Source: Hyphomicrobiaceae bacterium
GTDB lineage: Bacteria; Pseudomonadota; Alphaproteobacteria; Rhizobiales; Hyphomicrobiaceae
Assembly: GCA_025351355.1 (NCBI GenBank)
Contig: JANXWC010000186.1
Span: forward strand, 1 to 33,737
Reading direction: 5' to 3'
Length of the DNA: 33,737 nucleotides
In this document: piece by piece, positions 6,953-15,344 of the stretch
Layout of the letters: every line of letters starts with the position of its first letter
Position numbering within the stretch: position 1 is the first letter of the stretch
Position numbers and translations under genes: made by a program
The notes under the pieces: model-generated
Told to the model about the DNA's origin: nothing
The model's database searches: none
Seen by the model: the letters and a program-made list of their open reading frames with translations, nothing else

Positions 6953-8449
6953 ATGATTGAATACGGCCATTTCATCGGCGGCAAACGCGTGGCGGGCAAA
7001 TCCGGCAAGACGGCCGACGTGTTCCAGCCCATGGACGGCTCGGTCCGCGCCAAGGTGGCGCTGGCGTCGAAGGCCGAGGTCCGCGCCGTGGTCGAGAATG
7101 CTAAGGCCGCCCAACCCGCCTGGGCGGCGACCAATCCGCAGCGTCGCGCCCGCGTCATGATGAAATTCGTCGATCTCATCAATCGCGATATGGAGAAACT
7201 GGCCGACGTGCTGGCGCGCGAGCACGGCAAGACCATCGTCGACGCCAAGGGCGATATCCAGCGCGGCTTAGAGGTTGTCGAATTCGCGATCGGCGTGCCG
7301 CACCTGATGAAGGGCGAGTTTACCGAAGGCGCCGGGCCGAATATCGATATCTACTCCATGCGGCAGGCGCTCGGCGTCGTCGCCGGTATCACGCCGTTCA
7401 ACTTCCCCGCCATGATCCCGCTGTGGAAGGCCGCGCCCGCTATCGCCTGTGGCAATGCGTTCGTGCTGAAGCCGTCGGAGCGCGATCCGGGCGTACCGAT
7501 GATGCTGGCCGAATTGTTCATGGAAGCCGGTGGTCCCGCGGGCATTTTCAACGTGGTCAACGGTGACAAGGAAGCCGTCGACGCCATTCTCGACGATCGC
7601 GACATTCAGGCGGTGGGCTTCGTCGGTTCCACCGCGATTGCCGAGTACGTCTATTCGCGCGGCTGTGCGGCCGGCAAGCGCGTGCAGTGCTTCGGCGGCG
7701 CCAAGAACCACATGATCATCATGCCCGATGCCGACATGGATCAGGCGGTCGACGCGCTGATCGGCGCCGGCTACGGCTCAGCCGGCGAACGTTGCATGGC
7801 CGTGTCGGTCGCAGTGCCAGTCGGCAAGGCCACAGCCGACGCGCTGATCAAGAAGCTGGTGCCGCGCGTGGAAGCGCTGAAGATCGGTCCCTCCACGTCG
7901 CTCGATGCCGACTACGGTCCCGTCGTCACCAAGGAGGCGCTGGCGCGCATCCGGGGCTATGTTGACATCGGCGTCACGGAAGGCGCCAAGCTGCTGGTGG
8001 ATGGTCGCGGCTTCAAGATGCAGGGCTACGAAAACGGCTGGTACATGGGCGGCTGCCTGTTCGACAACGTGACCAAGGACATGCGCATCTACAAGGAAGA
8101 GATCTTCGGCCCGGTGCTCGCCGTGGTCCGCGCCAAGACCTATGGGGAAGGCTTGGCATTGGCCAACGATCACGAGTACGGCAACGGCGTTGCAATTTTC
8201 ACTCGTGACGGCGATGCGGCGCGCGATTTTGCTGCCAAGGTTCAGGTCGGTATGGTCGGCATCAACGTGCCGATCCCCGTGCCGCTCGCCTACTACACCT
8301 TTGGTGGTTGGAAGCGCTCCGGTTTCGGCGATCTCAATCAACATGGGCCGGACTCGGTGCGGTTCTACACCAAGACCAAGACGGTCACCTCCCGCTGGCC
8401 GAGCGGCATCAAAGACGGCGCCGAATTCGCCATACCAACGATGAAGTGA
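6953..8449 (+). CDS. mmsA: CoA-acylating methylmalonate-semialdehyde dehydrogenase
   Basis: The 498-residue aldehyde dehydrogenase converts methylmalonate semialdehyde to propionyl-CoA, and malonate semialdehyde to acetyl-CoA, with NAD and CoA in valine, inositol or beta-alanine breakdown. The MmsA signature is clear: ITPFNFPAMIPLW at 146-158, KPSERDPG at 173-180, GSAGERCMAVS with nucleophile Cys281, and the GGAKNH segment at 248-253. The length is that of the family. GGGAG precedes the ATG by a few bases. The 78-base gap upstream holds two overlapping palindromes that could be its operator. Partner genes such as mmsB or iolE are absent from the window, although malonyl-CoA decarboxylase and an enoyl-CoA hydratase occur further right. 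Confidence 0.95.
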   Translation: MIEYGHFIGGKRVAGKSGKTADVFQPMDGSVRAKVALASKAEVRAVVENAKAAQPAWAATNPQRRARVMMKFVDLINRDMEKLADVLAREHGKTIVDAKGDIQRGLEVVEFAIGVPHLMKGEFTEGAGPNIDIYSMRQALGVVAGITPFNFPAMIPLWKAAPAIACGNAFVLKPSERDPGVPMMLAELFMEAGGPAGIFNVVNGDKEAVDAILDDRDIQAVGFVGSTAIAEYVYSRGCAAGKRVQCFGGAKNHMIIMPDADMDQAVDALIGAGYGSAGERCMAVSVAVPVGKATADALIKKLVPRVEALKIGPSTSLDADYGPVVTKEALARIRGYVDIGVTEGAKLLVDGRGFKMQGYENGWYMGGCLFDNVTKDMRIYKEEIFGPVLAVVRAKTYGEGLALANDHEYGNGVAIFTRDGDAARDFAAKVQVGMVGINVPIPVPLAYYTFGGWKRSGFGDLNQHGPDSVRFYTKTKTVTSRWPSGIKDGAEFAIPTMK

Positions 8450-8468
8450 GCGGCGCCTATACGCCTGT

Positions 8469-8499
8469 CCGAGCGCGCTTGCTTTTGCGTAATGCTCGG
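8469..8499 (+). terminator. Possible terminator hairpin after mmsA
   Basis: CCGAGC (8469-8474) pairs with GCTCGG (8494-8499), and an inner CGC/GCG pair can extend the stem. It starts 20 bases after the mmsA stop. No run of T follows, so factor-independent termination is not clearly supported; it may instead stabilise the 3' end. Confidence 0.3.
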
Positions 8500-8621
8500 A
8501 GCGGATAGGGAGCCAGCGCGCGGGCACACTGGACGTCGGTTGCCTCATCAACGAAGCCGTAAGGTTCGGCGGGCACACTGCGGGAGCGCCCGGGCCTTGA
8601 CGCGAGGGCCGGTGAGATGCC

Positions 8622-8713
8622 GTGAGCGGCAGCGAAGTTTGTAAGTGAGCGGCAGCGAAGTTTGTGAGTGAGCCACAGCGAAGTTTGTGAATGAGCGACA
8701 ACGAAGTTTATGA
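8622..8713 (+). repeat. Four tandem 23-bp units; the last unit is the start of glpD
   Basis: Units lie at 8622-8644, 8645-8667, 8668-8690 and 8691-8713. The first two differ at one base. The fourth is the first codons of glpD and is the most diverged. Units 1-3 each begin with GTG AGC, encode eight codons (for example VSGSEVCK, VSGSEVCE, VSHSEVCE), and end in TGA that overlaps the next start as GTGA, GTGA and finally ATGA at the glpD ATG. Each unit also carries GAAG about seven bases before the next start, a weak ribosome binding site. The array is therefore a chain of coupled mini-ORFs reading into glpD. Confidence 0.9.
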
Positions 8714-10214
8714 TCTGTTCGTGGTCGGCGGCGGGATCAACGGCACGGGGATCGCGGCCGACGCTGCTGGGCGAGGATGGCGCGTGGCGCTGGCCGAAAT
8801 GGCCGATCTGGCGAGCGCCACGTCCTCGGCGAGTTCCAAACTTATCCACGGCGGGCTGCGCTATCTTGAGTATTACGAATTCCGTCTGGTGCGTGAAGCG
8901 CTGGCCGAACGCGAGGTGCTGTTGCGCAAGGCGCCGCACCTGATCTGGCCGCTGCGGTTCGTGCTACCGCACGTGCCTGGCGTGCGGCCGGCATGGATGG
9001 TGCGCGCCGGCCTGTTTCTCTACGATCATCTGCATAGCCGCGAGCAAATCCCGGCTTCGCGCTCGCTTGATCTCGCAGCCGATCCAGCCGGCCAGCCGCT
9101 GAAGCCGGAGTTCAACAAGGGGTTCACCTATTGGGATTGCTGGGTGGATGACGCACGCCTCGTAGTGCTCAATGCGAAGGCTGCACGTCAACGCGGTGCC
9201 CGCGTCATGACGCGTACCCGCGTGACAGCCCTGACGCCGTTCGGTGATCAGTGGCAAATCGAGATCGACGATGGCCAAAGCAAACGATTGATCCGTGCGC
9301 GCGCCCTGGTGAACGCCGCCGGACCTTGGGTCGATGGGGTCGATAAACTGATGCAGCCAGGCGGACGCGGCCTCGACAACGCCCGCCACGTGCGATTGAT
9401 CAAAGGCAGCCATCTGGTCGTGCGGCGCATTGCCGGCGCCGACGACGCATACCTGATGCAGAACCGGGACAAACGCGTGGTGTTCGTGCTGCCGTTCGAG
9501 GAGCATTTCACCATCATCGGTACGACGGATGTCGCCTACGAAGGCGATCCGGCGGCGGTCGCGGCTAGCGCCGACGAGGAAAAGTACCTGCTCGATCTGG
9601 CAGCGCAATTCTTCAAGCAGCGCCTCACGGCCGCCGATGTTGTGTGGCGTTACGCGGGAGTGCGGCCGCTCTATGATGACGCCAGCGCCGACCCATCGGC
9701 GGTGACGCGCGACTATCATCTGACGCTTGCAGCTGCGCCGGGGCGGCCGCCGTGCGTGTCGGTTTACGGTGGCAAGGTAACGACCTATCGCCGGCTTGCC
9801 GAGGAGGCACTGGCGCTGCTCGGCCCGCAGCTTGGCGGTGCGGTAAGGCCGCCGTGGACCGCGACGGCGCCGTTGCCGGGTGGCGATGTTCCGGGCGGCT
9901 CATTCGACGAGTTCGTCGCTGATATGCAGCGACGGTATCCGAGCTTTGATCCTTTGCAGCTCAGGCGGATGGCCCGCCGTCACGGCACACTTGCCGGAGA
10001 AATCATTGGCGATGCGAGGTCTCCGGCGGATATGGGGCAGGCGTTCGGCGCGGGGCTGACCGAGCGCGAAGTCGGCTACATGAAAAGTGCCGAATGGGCC
10101 ACCCAACCCGACGACATTCTGTGGCGACGCAGCAAGCTTGGATTGCACGCGCTGGCTTCCGCCTCGACCGACGGCCAACGCCGGTTGGCGGAAAAAATTG
10201 CCAAGCTACTGTAG
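8691..10214 (+). CDS. glpD: Glycerol-3-phosphate dehydrogenase (FAD, aerobic type)
   Basis: The 507-residue enzyme oxidises sn-glycerol 3-phosphate to dihydroxyacetone phosphate and feeds electrons to quinone at the inner membrane. Visible motifs are the FAD site VVGGGINGTGIA near residues 11-22, the family block SSKLIHGGLRYLEYYEF at about 49-65, and GTTDVAYEGDP in the central domain, with a C-terminal DAO_C-like region. Length fits GlpD. The ATG at 8691 is the first codon of the fourth 23-bp unit, and the only ribosome binding site is the weak GAAG seven bases upstream, so initiation may depend on coupling with the upstream mini-ORFs. No glpK, glpF or glpR is nearby. It converges with the exported-protein gene with 25 bases between. 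Confidence 0.95.
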   Translation: MSDNEVYDLFVVGGGINGTGIAADAAGRGWRVALAEMADLASATSSASSKLIHGGLRYLEYYEFRLVREALAEREVLLRKAPHLIWPLRFVLPHVPGVRPAWMVRAGLFLYDHLHSREQIPASRSLDLAADPAGQPLKPEFNKGFTYWDCWVDDARLVVLNAKAARQRGARVMTRTRVTALTPFGDQWQIEIDDGQSKRLIRARALVNAAGPWVDGVDKLMQPGGRGLDNARHVRLIKGSHLVVRRIAGADDAYLMQNRDKRVVFVLPFEEHFTIIGTTDVAYEGDPAAVAASADEEKYLLDLAAQFFKQRLTAADVVWRYAGVRPLYDDASADPSAVTRDYHLTLAAAPGRPPCVSVYGGKVTTYRRLAEEALALLGPQLGGAVRPPWTATAPLPGGDVPGGSFDEFVADMQRRYPSFDPLQLRRMARRHGTLAGEIIGDARSPADMGQAFGAGLTEREVGYMKSAEWATQPDDILWRRSKLGLHALASASTDGQRRLAEKIAKLL

Positions 10215-10239
10215 CTGCTCCCGACCTTTTGGCGCCCGC

Positions 10240-10878
10240 TTACTGGGGCGACGGCATGCTCTCAGTCTTAGTCGGGGGTTGATAAGCATCATCGGTCTTC
10301 GGGCGGGGCTTGGGCCGTGGCTTCGGTGCGGGTGGCACTGCGACGGGTGCAGCGGCGGAGTCGCTCGACTTGGTTTTTGCCGCCGCCGCAGTCCTCGGCC
10401 GGTCGGGAACCGGCGTCCCCGTACCCGATCCGGCCATCGGTGCAGCCTGCGCGGCGGGATCGGTGAGTTTGGGGCGTTTGGCGGCAGGACGCTTGACGGC
10501 AGGGGCTTTTGGTTGGCCGTCCCCGTCAACGGTGTCAGGGACCTCGATCAACAGCTCCGGCTTCAGCGAAGTGATGGGCAATTCCAAATGGCAGCGAAAA
10601 CGCAGCTGGCCATCCAGCTTGATCAAAGTCGTGATCCCTTGCGCCTTTTCATCCAGCGTTTTTATCGGTTTAGCGGGTGGCCGTTCGGCCATGGCAGTGC
10701 GCACACCGGTGGCTTCCAATGCATCGCGCTGTTGCTTGAGGCGTGCGCAGGCCTCCGCATCCAAGGACTTTGCCTTGGCATCGACGCAAGGCAACACCAA
10801 AAGACAGGCTGCCAGCACAAAACTGCACGTGGCAGCGCCGATTATCCGTTGCGAAAAGAGGGCAATGTCAAGGCTCAT
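10240..10878 (-). CDS. Exported proline/alanine/lysine-rich protein linked to bactofilin
   Basis: The product (212 residues from the ATG at 10878) has an N-terminal hydrophobic segment (IIGAATCSFVLAACLLVLP), a short ordered region of about 90 residues including ACARLKQQRDALEATG and LRFRCHLELPI, and a long disordered tail rich in P, A and K that ends in repeated KPRP units. LAAC resembles a lipobox, but the hydrophobic stretch continues past the cysteine to VDAKA, so a normal signal peptide or a membrane anchor is equally possible. An in-frame ATG at 10941 would add 21 residues without a ribosome binding site. It lies downstream of the bactofilin gene on the same strand. The tail could span the periplasm or contact peptidoglycan; no family is recognised. 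Confidence 0.6.
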   Translation of the reverse strand: MSLDIALFSQRIIGAATCSFVLAACLLVLPCVDAKAKSLDAEACARLKQQRDALEATGVRTAMAERPPAKPIKTLDEKAQGITTLIKLDGQLRFRCHLELPITSLKPELLIEVPDTVDGDGQPKAPAVKRPAAKRPKLTDPAAQAAPMAGSGTGTPVPDRPRTAAAAKTKSSDSAAAPVAVPPAPKPRPKPRPKTDDAYQPPTKTESMPSPQ

Positions 10879-10964
10879 GCGGGCGCCACTTTCCAGATCG
10901 GCAAGGCGATATTGCGGCGTCGCAAAAAAGTAAAGCCGCATCTGGAAAAATGAATGTCTGAAGC

Positions 10965-11405
10965 TCAGACGCGACGGGCTTTGTCGATCTTTGGAGCCAA
11001 TTCGGACAGATCCTGGGGCCGGCGCGAGTTGCCCTCGAAATGCGCACCATGCTCGATCGCCAGCGACTTGTGGTGCATCTCGCCGTCGACGCGGGAGCCG
11101 GACAGCAGCGTAACGGTCAAGCCGCGGACCGAACCCGTCACTTCGCCGCCGACCGTCACATCGTCGGCCACCACATTCCCAGCCACTTTTGCCTTCGGCC
11201 CAACGATGACCTGACGCGCGTGCACGTCGCCTTGCACGGTGCCTTCGACCTGGATCAGACCGTGCGACTCAAGATCGCCGACGATGATAAGGTCGGGGCC
11301 GAGAAACGAACGGATGCCCGTGCTTTGGATGGTGGCGCTAGAGGCGGGGCGTGACCCGCCGCCGTTGCCGTTCATCGTGCTTGCGTCAGTAGTTTTGCCG
11401 AACAT
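10965..11405 (-). CDS. Bactofilin (polymer-forming cytoskeletal protein)
   Basis: The 146-residue protein has a disordered N-terminus of about 30 residues and a central bactofilin beta-helix at about 32-125, made of short repeating strands around VGDLESHGLIQVEGTVQGDVHA, VAGNVVADDVTVGGEVTGSV and LLSGSRVDGEMHH. A polar C-terminal tail follows. Bactofilins polymerise without nucleotide on the inner face of the membrane and often scaffold cell-wall enzymes, stalks or pole structures. Many are paired with an M23 peptidase gene; none is visible here, and the neighbour instead encodes an exported P/K-rich protein. AAAGGA lies nine bases before the ATG. The gene is divergent from the pilus operon across a 278-bp gap. 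Confidence 0.9.
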   Translation of the reverse strand: MFGKTTDASTMNGNGGGSRPASSATIQSTGIRSFLGPDLIIVGDLESHGLIQVEGTVQGDVHARQVIVGPKAKVAGNVVADDVTVGGEVTGSVRGLTVTLLSGSRVDGEMHHKSLAIEHGAHFEGNSRRPQDLSELAPKIDKARRV

Positions 11406-11561
11406 GTGTCAAGTCCTTTTGCGTAGCCGGCCGTCCGGCGTGTAACCGTCTGAATTTGTTCCTGGCGATAATAGCTGTAGTCGCCCCCGCTGTCTCTGGC
11501 GGTTTCATCGTTGTCTGCTGATAAACTTCCGCTGTGTCTTAGACAGGCCAAACGCCGGCCA

Positions 11562-11591
11562 TTAACGCGATCTTTAGCTTCGTCCCATAAT
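11562..11591 (+). promoter_or_regulatory. Candidate pilus-operon promoter with CtrA-like box
   Basis: TTAA (11562-11565), a seven-base spacer and TTTA (11573-11576) match the alphaproteobacterial CtrA site TTAA-N7-TTAA at seven of eight positions. The same TTAACG can serve as a -35, with CATAAT (11586-11591) as a -10 box after an 18-base spacer. The pilin ATG is 93 bases further on. Such overlap of the CtrA site with the -35 is typical of CtrA-activated promoters, but short matches occur by chance. Confidence 0.3.
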
Positions 11592-11683
11592 GATACCAGC
11601 TATGGACGGTAATGCACCGGTCCGGTCTCTTCCGCGTACTGCGTCCCAACCCACAGTGTTCTCCTCAGTCAAGGAATTGTAAC

Positions 11684-12181
11684 ATGTTTAAGAAAGTAGC
11701 GTTGGCCGCGCTCATGGCCGCAGTCGTTTGCTCGAACGGCGCTCAGGCAGGTACTGCAACCGGCACCTTCCAGGTTACCGCAACAATCAACCCATCCTGC
11801 ACACTTGGTGCCCTCAGCACCTATACCTTCGGCACCATTGGCGGGACAGCGACCCGCTTCGACGACCTGACTTCGACAAACGTTGCCGTGACCTGCTCCG
11901 TCGGCCTGCCCTTCGCCATTACGCTGGTTTCGGGCAATCCGGGCGGGCCCACAGGCTTCCAGATGTTGAACGGCACCCAAGCCATGGCTTACCAACTGTA
12001 CGCCAACAACAACACCCTTCCGCAGTGGGATGCGACGGCACCGGGCACTTACAGCAGCACCGGCACCGGTTCTGCGATCAACATCAACATGTTCGGCTCG
12101 ATCCCGATTCAGACGCCGAGCGGCGCTGGCTGGAACACCGGTAACTTCGTCGACACCGTAACCATGACGGTTACGTACTAA
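11684..12181 (+). CDS. Spore coat U (SCPU) domain pilin, Csu-like
   Basis: The 165-residue protein has a clear signal peptide (MFKKVALAALMAAVVCSNGAQA, cleavage before GT) and one SCPU domain. Conserved features are the N-terminal cysteine in NPSCTLGAL, the TYTFGTI strand, a second cysteine in VAVTCSVG that should form the disulfide, and a C-terminal beta strand ending TMTVTY. It is probably the major shaft subunit of an archaic chaperone-usher pilus, completed by donor-strand exchange with an N-terminal strand (GTATGTFQVTATI). AAGGA lies eight bases before the ATG at 11684, which also starts the signal peptide; the longer frame from 11612 is not used. It is first in an operon with chaperone, usher and tip subunit. 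Confidence 0.88.
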   Translation: MFKKVALAALMAAVVCSNGAQAGTATGTFQVTATINPSCTLGALSTYTFGTIGGTATRFDDLTSTNVAVTCSVGLPFAITLVSGNPGGPTGFQMLNGTQAMAYQLYANNNTLPQWDATAPGTYSSTGTGSAININMFGSIPIQTPSGAGWNTGNFVDTVTMTVTY

Positions 12182-12209
12182 TTCTAAATCCAGACCCGGG
12201 GAGCGGACG

Positions 12210-12935
12210 ATGAATGTAAGGGGATTGTTTTTTCTGCTGAGTGGATTGCAGTTCGCAATCGCCTTGCCATCGGCCGCTTCTTCCTTCCAGGCTACTCCGG
12301 TGAACGTCGAGATACGGGCACCGGGAGCAACCAGCAACATCACCTTGAAGAACGATGGTGATGCGCCGTTGAACATGCAGCTTCGCGTGTTCAAATGGAG
12401 CCAGGTCGACGGGCAGGACAAGCTCGAGCCGGCGACCGATGTGGTCGCCAGTCCGCCAATGGCGACGGTCGGCGCCAAAAGCGAACAGATCGTGCGCTTG
12501 GTGCGGATCAACAAAGCGCCGGTGGCGGCAGAGGAATCCTACCGCGTCCTCGTCGACGAGATCCCCGATCCGACGCAGCGCAAGAACGGCCAGATCGGTA
12601 TCGCTCTGCGCTATTCCATTCCCGTATTCATCATGCCCGGCCAGTCGACTGAATCCAAACTTGACTGGTCGGTGCAGCAGCGCGACGGCAAGTATTATAT
12701 TGCCGCCACCAACACCGGCACACGCCGCGTCAAGGTTTCGGCACTGCAAGTAAAAGATGCCAGCGGCGGTTCCGTCGTCGTTGGCGAGGGCTTGAACGGA
12801 TACGTGCTTGCACGATCCAGCATGCGTTGGGTTCTTCCTGCGAAAGCCGGCAAATTGGGGCTGAACGGTCCCGTCGTTGTCAGCGCTCGCGGCGATGACG
12901 GACCCATAAATGCACCGGCAAACGCATCGCATTGA
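12210..12935 (+). CDS. Periplasmic pilus chaperone (FimC/PapD family)
   Basis: The 241-residue protein begins with a signal peptide (hydrophobic stretch LFFLLSGLQFAIALPSAAS) followed by two immunoglobulin-like domains. Domain 1 shows SNITLKNDGDAPLNMQLRVFKW and the subunit-binding strand EQIVRLVRI, followed by ESYRVLVDEIP, the family pattern. Domain 2 starts near SIPVFIMPG. It binds pilin subunits in the periplasm, supplies the missing strand and hands them to the usher. The archaic (Csu-type) group is suggested by the SCPU partners and the short spacing. GGGGAG precedes the ATG. The start is 28 bases after the pilin stop, and the last 26 bases overlap the usher gene, so translation is probably coupled. 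Confidence 0.92.
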   Translation: MNVRGLFFLLSGLQFAIALPSAASSFQATPVNVEIRAPGATSNITLKNDGDAPLNMQLRVFKWSQVDGQDKLEPATDVVASPPMATVGAKSEQIVRLVRINKAPVAAEESYRVLVDEIPDPTQRKNGQIGIALRYSIPVFIMPGQSTESKLDWSVQQRDGKYYIAATNTGTRRVKVSALQVKDASGGSVVVGEGLNGYVLARSSMRWVLPAKAGKLGLNGPVVVSARGDDGPINAPANASH

Positions 12936-15330
12936 TCGCTTTCTGTTTGCTTCGATTGCCGGTTTCATCGTCCTCTTCACTCAGTTCACAAGGGCTGCCG
13001 AAGGGGACAATGGCCGTCAACTGCAGCTCGAAGTGACGATCAACGGACAGCCGACCAAGTTCATCACGCCGTTCACGGATATGGTGGGCCGCGGGCTGGC
13101 GACGACGCGTGGCGAGTTGGCCGAGCTGCGCCTGAAACCGCCTGGCCAAGGCGCGCCTAGCGATCTGGTGCAGCTGACGACCGTACCCGGGTTGAAATAC
13201 AAGGTCGACGAAGCCGCGCAGACCATCGATATCACGGTCGGCGATGAGCTGCGGCTGCGGCAGATCTACGACGTCAACTCGCGTGAGGCAGCACCGACGG
13301 CAGGCACCGCCGACTATGGCCTCGTCACCAATTACAGCGTGTTTGCTAATTCGGCGCAGAACCTTCGGGCGTTCCGCGATCCGACATTTGCCGGCACCAA
13401 CGTGACGTTGGACAATCGTCTCATCACGCCCTACGGCGTCTTCAATAACAACACGATCCTGGGCCAGAACGTGGCGGGTGCGACCGACGCGTTGCGTCTC
13501 GATAGCTATGTCATGCGCGTCGACCCCGAAAGCCTGATGACCTATCGAGCAGGTGATTTCGTCACCGGTGGCCTAGGCTGGACGCGGCCGATCCGGATGG
13601 CCGGCATGCAAGCGCAGCAAAACTATGTTTTCCGGCCGGACCTGGTCACAACGTCGCTGCCCTCCTATTCAGGATCTGCGGCCGTTCCTTCGACGGTTGA
13701 CGTCTACATCAACAACGTCAAGTCGCTGTCCCAACAAGTCGGCGCCGGACCCTATCAACTTTCCAATTTGCCGGTCGTCAACGGCACCGACGCACGCGTT
13801 GTCGTACGCGACGCCAGCGGCAAGGAAACGCAGACCTCCCTGGCGTTTTTTTCCAGCCCGCGCTTGCTCAAAGAAGGCGTCTACGAGACGTCGGCGGAAG
13901 TCGGTGCACCGCGTTTGCGTTTCGGGATTGTGTCCGACGACTATGAAGCGCAACCGGTCGGTTCCGGCACGTTGCGAATGGGGCTATCGGATTGGCTGAC
14001 GGTCGAGGGGCACGGCGAATCGGGGATGGGCGTCACCAACGGGGGCGCCGGTGTCGTTGCGCGCGCAGGTTCACTCGGCGTCGCCAACCTTGCGCTTAGC
14101 GGCAGCACCGGCTCTGGCCGCAGCGGCGCGCAGACCTATGTTTCTCTCGATACCAAACTCGGCCCTGTATCGGTTCATGCTAGCAGTCAGCGGGCTATTG
14201 CCGGCTATGACGATGTTGCGGCAGCGACGGCGCGGCTACGACCGGCGCTCTATACTTTGGGCAGCGGATACGTGGGCATCAGCGGGATCGGTCTTGGCAC
14301 TAAGCCCGTGCGCTCGCTGGACAACCTGAGTTTCAGCGTGCCGATTGGTTTTGACAAATCCAGCATAAGCACGTCGTTCCTGCAGGCGACGACCGACGAC
14401 GGCCAGAAGAGCCGCTTGGTGACCGTCTCGTATTCGCGGCCACTGTTCGCCGACGCCAACATGTACGCGACCGCGTTTCGAGATTTCACCGAATCGAAGG
14501 GCACCGGCATTTACGTCGGCATCACTATGCCGCTAAGTAAGACGCCGCTTGGGTCCAACGTGCTGGCGTCTGTCGGCATTTCGAGCAACGCGCAGGGCCA
14601 CGGCGTCGTCTCGGACGTCAATAAATCGCTGGATGGAGATGTCGGATCGTGGGGTTGGCGCGTTCGCGATAGCGCCGGCACGCAATCTTATCAGGAAGCG
14701 GGTGTTTCGACGCGCACGGCGATCGCCCGCCTTGATGCCGGCGTTCACAAGGAAGGCGACGGGTTGCTCGGACGCTTCCAGGCGGACGGCGCCGTCGTCA
14801 TGCTCGGCGGTCGGACTTATCTGACCAATCGCATCAATGATGGTTTTGCAGTTGTGTCTGCGGGCACACCGGGCCTCGTCGTCAAGCATGACAACAGGGT
14901 CGTTGGCGAAACCGATGAAGATGGCCGATTGCTGGTGCCGAATCTCAGGTCGCACCACAGCAACAAAATCGAAATCGATCCGACCAACCTGCCGATCGAT
15001 GCGGAACTGGATGCCACCAGCCGGCGCGTGACGCCCGCATTCCGCAGCGGCGTAGATGTGGATTTCGACGTCAAGACAAGCGTCCAGGCTGCCATCGTCA
15101 ACTTGAAGAATGCCGACGGCGCCGTGCTGCCGCCTGGGTCGGAAGTGATGTTGGCGGGTGACGCGACGCCGCACGTTATCGGGTACGACGGGCAGGTTTA
15201 TTTGAACAAACTAAAAAGTCAGAATGAAGTGACAATAAAACTCGCGCAAGGCGGCAGTTGCCGGGCGAACTTTGCCTACGTGGCGACACCGGGCACGCAA
15301 TCCGTAGTGGGGCCCGTGATATGCCAATGA
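12910..15330 (+). CDS. Outer-membrane pilus usher (FimD/PapC family)
   Basis: The 806-residue protein has a signal peptide (LFASIAGFIVLFTQFTRAA), an N-terminal periplasmic domain for chaperone-subunit complexes (to about residue 120), a long beta-barrel with a plug region marked by PSYSGSAAVPSTVDVYINN and RVVVRDASGKETQ, and C-terminal domains including RTYLTNRINDGFAVVSAGTPG. The final GGSCRANFAY...VICQ contains the paired cysteines usual near the usher C-terminus. It forms the pore through which folded pilin subunits are assembled and exported. Its start lies inside the chaperone gene (26-base overlap). Slightly shorter than FimD or PapC, it fits archaic ushers such as CsuD. The tip-subunit gene starts 14 bases after its stop. 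Confidence 0.93.
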   Translation: MHRQTHRIDRFLFASIAGFIVLFTQFTRAAEGDNGRQLQLEVTINGQPTKFITPFTDMVGRGLATTRGELAELRLKPPGQGAPSDLVQLTTVPGLKYKVDEAAQTIDITVGDELRLRQIYDVNSREAAPTAGTADYGLVTNYSVFANSAQNLRAFRDPTFAGTNVTLDNRLITPYGVFNNNTILGQNVAGATDALRLDSYVMRVDPESLMTYRAGDFVTGGLGWTRPIRMAGMQAQQNYVFRPDLVTTSLPSYSGSAAVPSTVDVYINNVKSLSQQVGAGPYQLSNLPVVNGTDARVVVRDASGKETQTSLAFFSSPRLLKEGVYETSAEVGAPRLRFGIVSDDYEAQPVGSGTLRMGLSDWLTVEGHGESGMGVTNGGAGVVARAGSLGVANLALSGSTGSGRSGAQTYVSLDTKLGPVSVHASSQRAIAGYDDVAAATARLRPALYTLGSGYVGISGIGLGTKPVRSLDNLSFSVPIGFDKSSISTSFLQATTDDGQKSRLVTVSYSRPLFADANMYATAFRDFTESKGTGIYVGITMPLSKTPLGSNVLASVGISSNAQGHGVVSDVNKSLDGDVGSWGWRVRDSAGTQSYQEAGVSTRTAIARLDAGVHKEGDGLLGRFQADGAVVMLGGRTYLTNRINDGFAVVSAGTPGLVVKHDNRVVGETDEDGRLLVPNLRSHHSNKIEIDPTNLPIDAELDATSRRVTPAFRSGVDVDFDVKTSVQAAIVNLKNADGAVLPPGSEVMLAGDATPHVIGYDGQVYLNKLKSQNEVTIKLAQGGSCRANFAYVATPGTQSVVGPVICQ

Positions 15331-15344
15331 TCGAGGGGGTGACG

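Noticed and set aside
8518-8580. Repeated gcgggcacactg upstream of glpD
   Set aside because: Two 12-base copies about 40 bases apart in a GC-rich gap are too short to support a functional repeat.
10204-10216. AGCTAC-T-GTAGCT at the glpD stop as a terminator
   Set aside because: The one-base centre cannot form a stable hairpin loop and no T run follows.
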